Source of the DNA: DATAOG01 sp963753685
GTDB taxonomy: Bacteria; Pseudomonadota; Alphaproteobacteria; Geminicoccales; Geminicoccaceae
Direction of reading: 5' to 3'
Assembly (NCBI GenBank): GCA_963753685.1
Contig: CAVWDE010000008.1
Span: 248,001 to 312,000 of the forward strand
Length of the DNA stretch: 64,000 nucleotides
Under the pieces are notes generated by a model that made no database searches, was not told the DNA's origin, and saw only the letters and a program-made list of their open reading frames with translations. This document shows, one piece after another, positions 63,148-64,000 of the stretch (position 1 is its first letter; the number at the start of each line of letters is the position of its first letter). The position numbers and the translations under genes are program-made.

Positions 63148-64000
63148 ATGTTCGTAGGACCGAAGGCGGGCTGGATCGAGCGGTCGCTGCGAGCCGCCCA
63201 TGGGTTGGCTCTGAGCCTGGTCGCCGGCCTGGCGACACTGCTGGCCTCGAGTTCCGGCGCGCTCGCGCAGGCCCAGACACCGCCGCCGACCTTGAATTCC
63301 GGCGACACCGCCTGGATGCTGTCGTCGACTGCGCTGGTGCTGATGATGACCGTGCCGGGCGTGGCGATGTTCTATGGCGGCATGGTCCGCCGCAAGAACG
63401 TGCTGACCATGTGTATGCAGACGTTCGCGACCTGCTGCCTGACCACCGTGGTCTGGATGATCATCAGCTACAGCCTGGCGTTCAAGGGCGACGGCCCCTA
63501 TCTGGGCGATCTGTCCCGGCTGTTTCTGCGCGGGATGGACAAGGACACGCTGAGCGGCACGATCCCGGAAAGCGTGTTCATGTGCTTCCAGATGACCTTC
63601 GCGATCATCACGCCGGCGCTGATCACCGGCGCGTTCGCGGATCGCATGAAATTCTCCGCCCTGCTCTGGTTCATGGGCCTCTGGGGGATCTTCGTCTACG
63701 CGCCGATCGCGCATTGGGTCTGGGGCCCGGGCGGTTGGGTCGGGGCCATGGGCGCGCTCGATTTCGCCGGCGGCACGGTGGTCCACATCAACTCGGGCGT
63801 CGCCGGCCTGGTCGCCGCCCTGGTGCTCGGCAAGCGGCTCGGCTACGGCAGCGAGAACATGGCGCCGCACAATCTGACGCTGACCACGATCGGCGCGTCC
63901 TTGCTCTGGGTCGGCTGGTTCGGGTTCAACGCCGGCTCCGCGGTCGCCGCCGACGGCCGCGCCGGCATGGCCATGGCGGTCACCCAGATCGCGACCGCGA
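63148..64000 (+). CDS. amtB: Ammonium transporter AmtB, partial (C-terminus off window)
   Basis: 284 residues are visible of about 440, cut by the right edge. A cleavable signal peptide (LVAGLATLLASSSGALAQAQ) is followed by LNSGDTAWMLSSTALVLMMTVPGVAMFYGGMVRRKN, the first helices of the Amt family. A conserved Asp in FAGGTVVHINSGVAGLVAAL and the pore His (VVHINSG) are present. ATG 63148 follows GGGGAGAGG. It imports ammonium, normally gated by PII proteins that GlnD modifies. Confidence 0.95.
   Translation, partial: MFVGPKAGWIERSLRAAHGLALSLVAGLATLLASSSGALAQAQTPPPTLNSGDTAWMLSSTALVLMMTVPGVAMFYGGMVRRKNVLTMCMQTFATCCLTTVVWMIISYSLAFKGDGPYLGDLSRLFLRGMDKDTLSGTIPESVFMCFQMTFAIITPALITGAFADRMKFSALLWFMGLWGIFVYAPIAHWVWGPGGWVGAMGALDFAGGTVVHINSGVAGLVAALVLGKRLGYGSENMAPHNLTLTTIGASLLWVGWFGFNAGSAVAADGRAGMAMAVTQIATA

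Noticed and set aside
1..64000. tRNA, rRNA, CRISPR, transposase or phage genes
   Set aside because: By eye I found no clover-leaf ends, regularly spaced repeats or mobile-element proteins. A computational search would be needed to exclude small RNAs.

Overview
The window is GC-rich (roughly 70 percent) DNA from an alphaproteobacterium, most like the Rhodospirillales and relatives. Three things point there: the block miaB-phoH-ybeY-corC-lnt with tsaB-rimI and an Nfu-type gene nearby, a MucR/Ros regulator, and the trpS-murJ-glnD string. Everything looks chromosomal. I saw no phage, IS element, CRISPR array, rRNA or tRNA. Genes are dense and many overlap by 4 bp.

Layout. 1-8.1 kb (mostly minus strand) holds envelope and RNA housekeeping: lnt (cut by the edge), corC, ybeY, phoH, miaB, mucR, a TusA-like gene (plus), rimI, tsaB and nfu. 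8.2-11.3 kb carries a DUF2333 membrane protein and a two-gene signalling unit: a class III nucleotide cyclase and a periplasmic heme-c/HAMP protein. 11.3-16.8 kb is trpS-murJ-glnD. 16.9-20.7 kb is the cytochrome c maturation string ccmD-E-F-G-H. 21-29.3 kb has an SMP-30 hydrolase, a Uma2 nuclease-fold protein, the transglutaminase / alpha-E / ATP-grasp trio and a multi-PAS hybrid kinase. 29.4-40.3 kb is metabolic: gamma-glutamyltransferase, aspartate dehydrogenase, glycerol kinase, an unknown protein, YqeC, serine-glyoxylate aminotransferase, a large FAD/Fe-S oxidoreductase and an orphan ParA. 40.4-42.7 kb has a glycosyltransferase divergent from an NDP-sugar epimerase. 42.7-49.4 kb is a minus-strand run ligD, PLP dehydratase, ku, a BRCT/HTH/TPR protein and an NHL protein, that is, a bacterial NHEJ locus with extra members. 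49.8-52.1 kb has a flavodoxin-fold reductase and mntH behind an AT-rich leader. 52.2-59.5 kb contains a scattered peptide ABC transporter (B, C, D, F) interrupted by a methyltransferase, a decayed toxin-antitoxin pair and an HWE kinase. 59.9-64 kb has a two-subunit molybdenum hydroxylase, a clear terminator and the start of amtB.

Five genes (murJ, the SMP-30 gene, the FAD/Fe-S oxidoreductase, the BRCT/TPR gene and ligD) each carry one extra base that breaks an otherwise intact frame. Because murJ is normally essential and all five are +1 insertions beside short repeats, base-calling or assembly error is the simplest explanation; their coordinates are given as single repaired genes.

The items most worth following are the BRCT-HTH-TPR protein inside the NHEJ locus, the HAMP-ended heme sensor paired with a soluble cyclase carrying a duplicated C-terminal module, and the ATP-grasp/alpha-E/transglutaminase cluster, whose chemistry is not settled.
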